From an uncultured Verrucomicrobiota bacterium (GTDB taxonomy: Bacteria > Verrucomicrobiota > Verrucomicrobiia > Limisphaerales > UBA1096): a stretch of 6,861 nucleotides of DNA. The notes beneath the pieces were generated by a model. It was not told the origin of the DNA, did not search any database, and was given only the letters and a program-made list of their open reading frames with translations. A program made the position numbers and the translations under genes. The stretch is taken from the NCBI GenBank assembly GCA_913045395.1, contig CAJWPV010000075.1, forward strand, positions 1 through 6,861. The letters are read 5' to 3'. Positions within the stretch are counted from its first letter, which is position 1; each line of letters starts with the position of its first letter. Shown piece after piece: positions 5,724 through 6,861 of the stretch.

Positions 5724-6317
5724 TCAGATACGAATCTCGCTGTTGAACAAACGGGCGAGCGTTCGCGGATAAAGTTTGTGTTCCTCTTGCTGGATGCGCT
5801 GGTGGAGCGTGGCGGCGGTGTCGTCCTCAAGCACCGGCACAACGCCCTGTGCCAGAATGGAGCCGGTGTCGATGCCGTGATCCACCATGTGAACCGTGCA
5901 ACCGGTGGTTTTCACCCCGTAGTCGTGCGCCTGCTTCCAGGCCTCCAGCCCAGGAAATGCGGGCAGCAAAGAGGGGTGAATGTTAACAACCCTTTTCTCG
6001 AATGCACGCAGAAAATCACCCTTCAAAATACGCATGAAACCGGCCAATGCAATCCACTCGGCGCCGGATTGACGGAGCGCGTCGACGTAGGCCGCCTCTG
6101 CGGATTCGTCGAGCTTGGTGCGGAATTTTCCCGGTTCGATGAACCTGGCCGGCAGGCCGAACTCCACCGCGCGTTCCAGAATCCCCGCCGCGGCGACGTC
6201 GCTGGCCACCAGCACGATCTGTGCCGGCAGCGACCCGTCGACGCAGGCCTTGGCCAGCGAGACGAAGTTGGACCCCTTGCCGGAGCCGAGTACGGCCAGT
6301 TTGGTTTTGTCACTCAT
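5724..6317 (-). CDS. purN: Phosphoribosylglycinamide formyltransferase
   Basis: PurN transfers the formyl group of 10-formyl-tetrahydrofolate to GAR, giving FGAR, the third step of purine synthesis in the cytoplasm. The 197-residue product matches the family in length. The GAR phosphate loop is LGSGKGSN (10-17). The catalytic triad is visible as Asn112 and His114 in [12 protein letters not shown] (112-123) and Asp150 in [11 protein letters not shown] (145-155); all lie six residues after their E. coli equivalents (Asn106, His108, Asp144). LAGFMRIL (91-98) is the conserved strand before the active site. The ATG at 6317 is followed by [13 protein letters not shown], the normal N-terminus; no SD is seen. 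It is first in the minus-strand train, diverges from the miaE-like gene, and has a 12-bp palindrome 35 bp upstream that may be an operator. Confidence 0.96.
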   Translation of the reverse strand: MSDKTKLAVLGSGKGSNFVSLAKACVDGSLPAQIVLVASDVAAAGILERAVEFGLPARFIEPGKFRTKLDESAEAAYVDALRQSGAEWIALAGFMRILKGDFLRAFEKRVVNIHPSLLPAFPGLEAWKQAHDYGVKTTGCTVHMVDHGIDTGSILAQGVVPVLEDDTAATLHQRIQQEEHKLYPRTLARLFNSEIRI

Positions 6318-6352
6318 GCAGTTTGCCCCAAGCGGACGCGCCGCAGGCTAAA

Positions 6353-6364
6353 CCAAGCGCTTGG
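6353..6364. promoter_or_regulatory. Palindrome CCAAGCGCTTGG, copy 1, possible operator near purN
   Basis: A perfect 12-bp inverted repeat whose nearer edge is 35 bp from the purN ATG. The central AAGCGCTT with a CG step is the usual form of LacI/GalR-family operators (the PurR and CcpA boxes share that layout). Assignment to such a regulator is inference; no regulator gene is in the window. Confidence 0.45.
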
Positions 6365-6416
6365 CCAAGGGGAGTGCCAAATGGCCAAGGAGCGCTCTCT
6401 CTCATCTTGGTGCGTT

Positions 6417-6430
6417 GCCAAGCGCTTGGC
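6417..6430. promoter_or_regulatory. Palindrome GCCAAGCGCTTGGC, copy 2, possible operator near miaE
   Basis: A perfect 14-bp inverted repeat containing the same 12-bp core as copy 1. Its nearer edge is 26 bp from the miaE-like ATG. The two centres are 65 bp apart, roughly six helical turns, so a dimeric or tetrameric repressor could contact both. Whether it overlaps a promoter cannot be shown. Confidence 0.45.
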
Positions 6431-6456
6431 GAAGTTGTTAGCTTGTCCGCCGTCGC

Positions 6457-6861
6457 ATGAAATTGTCCCTTGAACTGACCGTGGCCACTCAGCCGGAATG
6501 GGTGGATGCCGTGACGGCGGATCTGCCGTCGTTCCTGCAGGACCACGCCGACTGCGAGCGCAAGGCCTCCGCGCTGGCGATGAGCCTCGTGGCCAAGTAC
6601 CCGGACCGGGTTGAGATCATCCCTGAGTTGATCGCCACCGGGGTCGAGGAACTGGAGCATTTCCAGCAGGTGTACGAGGTGATGCGCCGCCGTGGCATCC
6701 CACTGGCCAAGGAGATTGGGCGGGATCCGTACATCACGGCGCTGATGAAACTGCTGCACACCGACTCGCTGCGGCGGTTTCTCGACCGGCTGCTGCTGGC
6801 GTCGATCATCGAGTGTCGTGGAGCGGAGCGTTTTCGGCTTGTGTCCGAGGCGCTCAGGGAG
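6457..6861 (+). CDS. miaE: tRNA-(ms2io6A37) hydroxylase-like protein, 3' end outside window
   Basis: The first 135 codons of a MiaE-family protein, open to the window edge. MiaE is a ferritin-like, non-haem di-iron monooxygenase that hydroxylates the isopentenyl group of 2-methylthio-N6-isopentenyladenosine at tRNA position 37. Visible are FLQDHADCERKASALAM (26-42) with the first iron ligand Glu34, the EELEHF motif (64-69) giving Glu65 and His68 of an ExxH pair, YEVM, DPYITALMKLL (90-100), and FLDRLLLASIIECRGAERF (108-126) with Glu119. The second ExxH pair should lie past the window end. ATG 6457 gives a family-like N-terminus, and no SD is seen. It is divergent from purN and shares the palindrome-bearing control region. 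The MiaA and MiaB enzymes that make its substrate are not in view, so the exact substrate is inferred from the family. Confidence 0.88.
   Translation, partial: MKLSLELTVATQPEWVDAVTADLPSFLQDHADCERKASALAMSLVAKYPDRVEIIPELIATGVEELEHFQQVYEVMRRRGIPLAKEIGRDPYITALMKLLHTDSLRRFLDRLLLASIIECRGAERFRLVSEALRE

Larger units (their letters stand above)
6318..6456. promoter_or_regulatory. Divergent control region between purN and the miaE-like gene
   Basis: These 139 bp separate two divergent starts and must carry promoters for both, unless transcription comes from further off. I find no good -35/-10 pair on either strand. The region is dominated by copies of CCAAG/CTTGG: two perfect palindromes (6353-6364 and 6418-6429), a direct repeat of GGCCAAGG (6363-6370 and 6383-6390), and a third isolated AGCGCT (6391-6396). 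No ORF of note lies here. Confidence 0.6.

Noticed and set aside
5523..6473. Long plus-strand open frame of 316 codons opposite purN and hisG's start
   Set aside because: It lies antisense to purN, whose catalytic residues and length are all intact. Its translation shows no recognisable domain, and GC-rich coding DNA often gives such open shadow frames.

Overview
The window is a compact stretch of a GC-rich bacterial chromosome with ordinary housekeeping genes. The gene families (a DUF2203 protein, a 33-residue bS22/mS38-like protein, a long-form HisG with a TETGSSL phosphate loop, a MiaE-like hydroxylase) and the weak or absent Shine-Dalgarno (SD) sequences at several starts suggest a Verrucomicrobiota or other PVC-group bacterium. 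That placement is an inference from recalled family resemblance; no marker gene proves it. There is no transposase, phage gene, CRISPR array, tRNA or rRNA.

Layout. Bases 1-227 are AT-rich and hold no convincing gene. A plus-strand pair follows: a dihydroorotate dehydrogenase-like flavoprotein (228-1316) and, 8 bases later, coaE (1325-1921). The rest, up to base 6317, is a minus-strand gene train. In transcription order it is purN (6317-5724), a probable 42-residue basic protein (5701-5573), hisG (5580-4699), a 33-residue bS22/mS38-like protein (4658-4557), a TPR lipoprotein (4511-2685), a DUF2203 protein (2685-2302) and a small membrane protein (2286-1879). The last gene runs into the 3' end of coaE and overlaps it by 43 bp, tail to tail. 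At the right edge a miaE-like gene (6457-6861, cut by the window end) diverges from purN. The 139-bp region between them holds two copies of a perfect 12-bp palindrome with CG at its centre.

How they fit together. PurN (purine synthesis) and HisG (first step of histidine synthesis) are linked metabolically, because HisG consumes ATP and PRPP and the histidine pathway returns AICAR to purine synthesis. The downstream genes have no obvious metabolic tie; tight spacing and two stop-start overlaps (8 nt and 1 nt) suggest co-transcription and translational coupling. CoaE completes coenzyme A synthesis, and the DHOD-like enzyme probably acts in pyrimidine metabolism. I see no clear new multi-gene system. 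The points most worth a second look are the two tiny basic proteins in the minus-strand gaps and the paired palindromes between purN and miaE.
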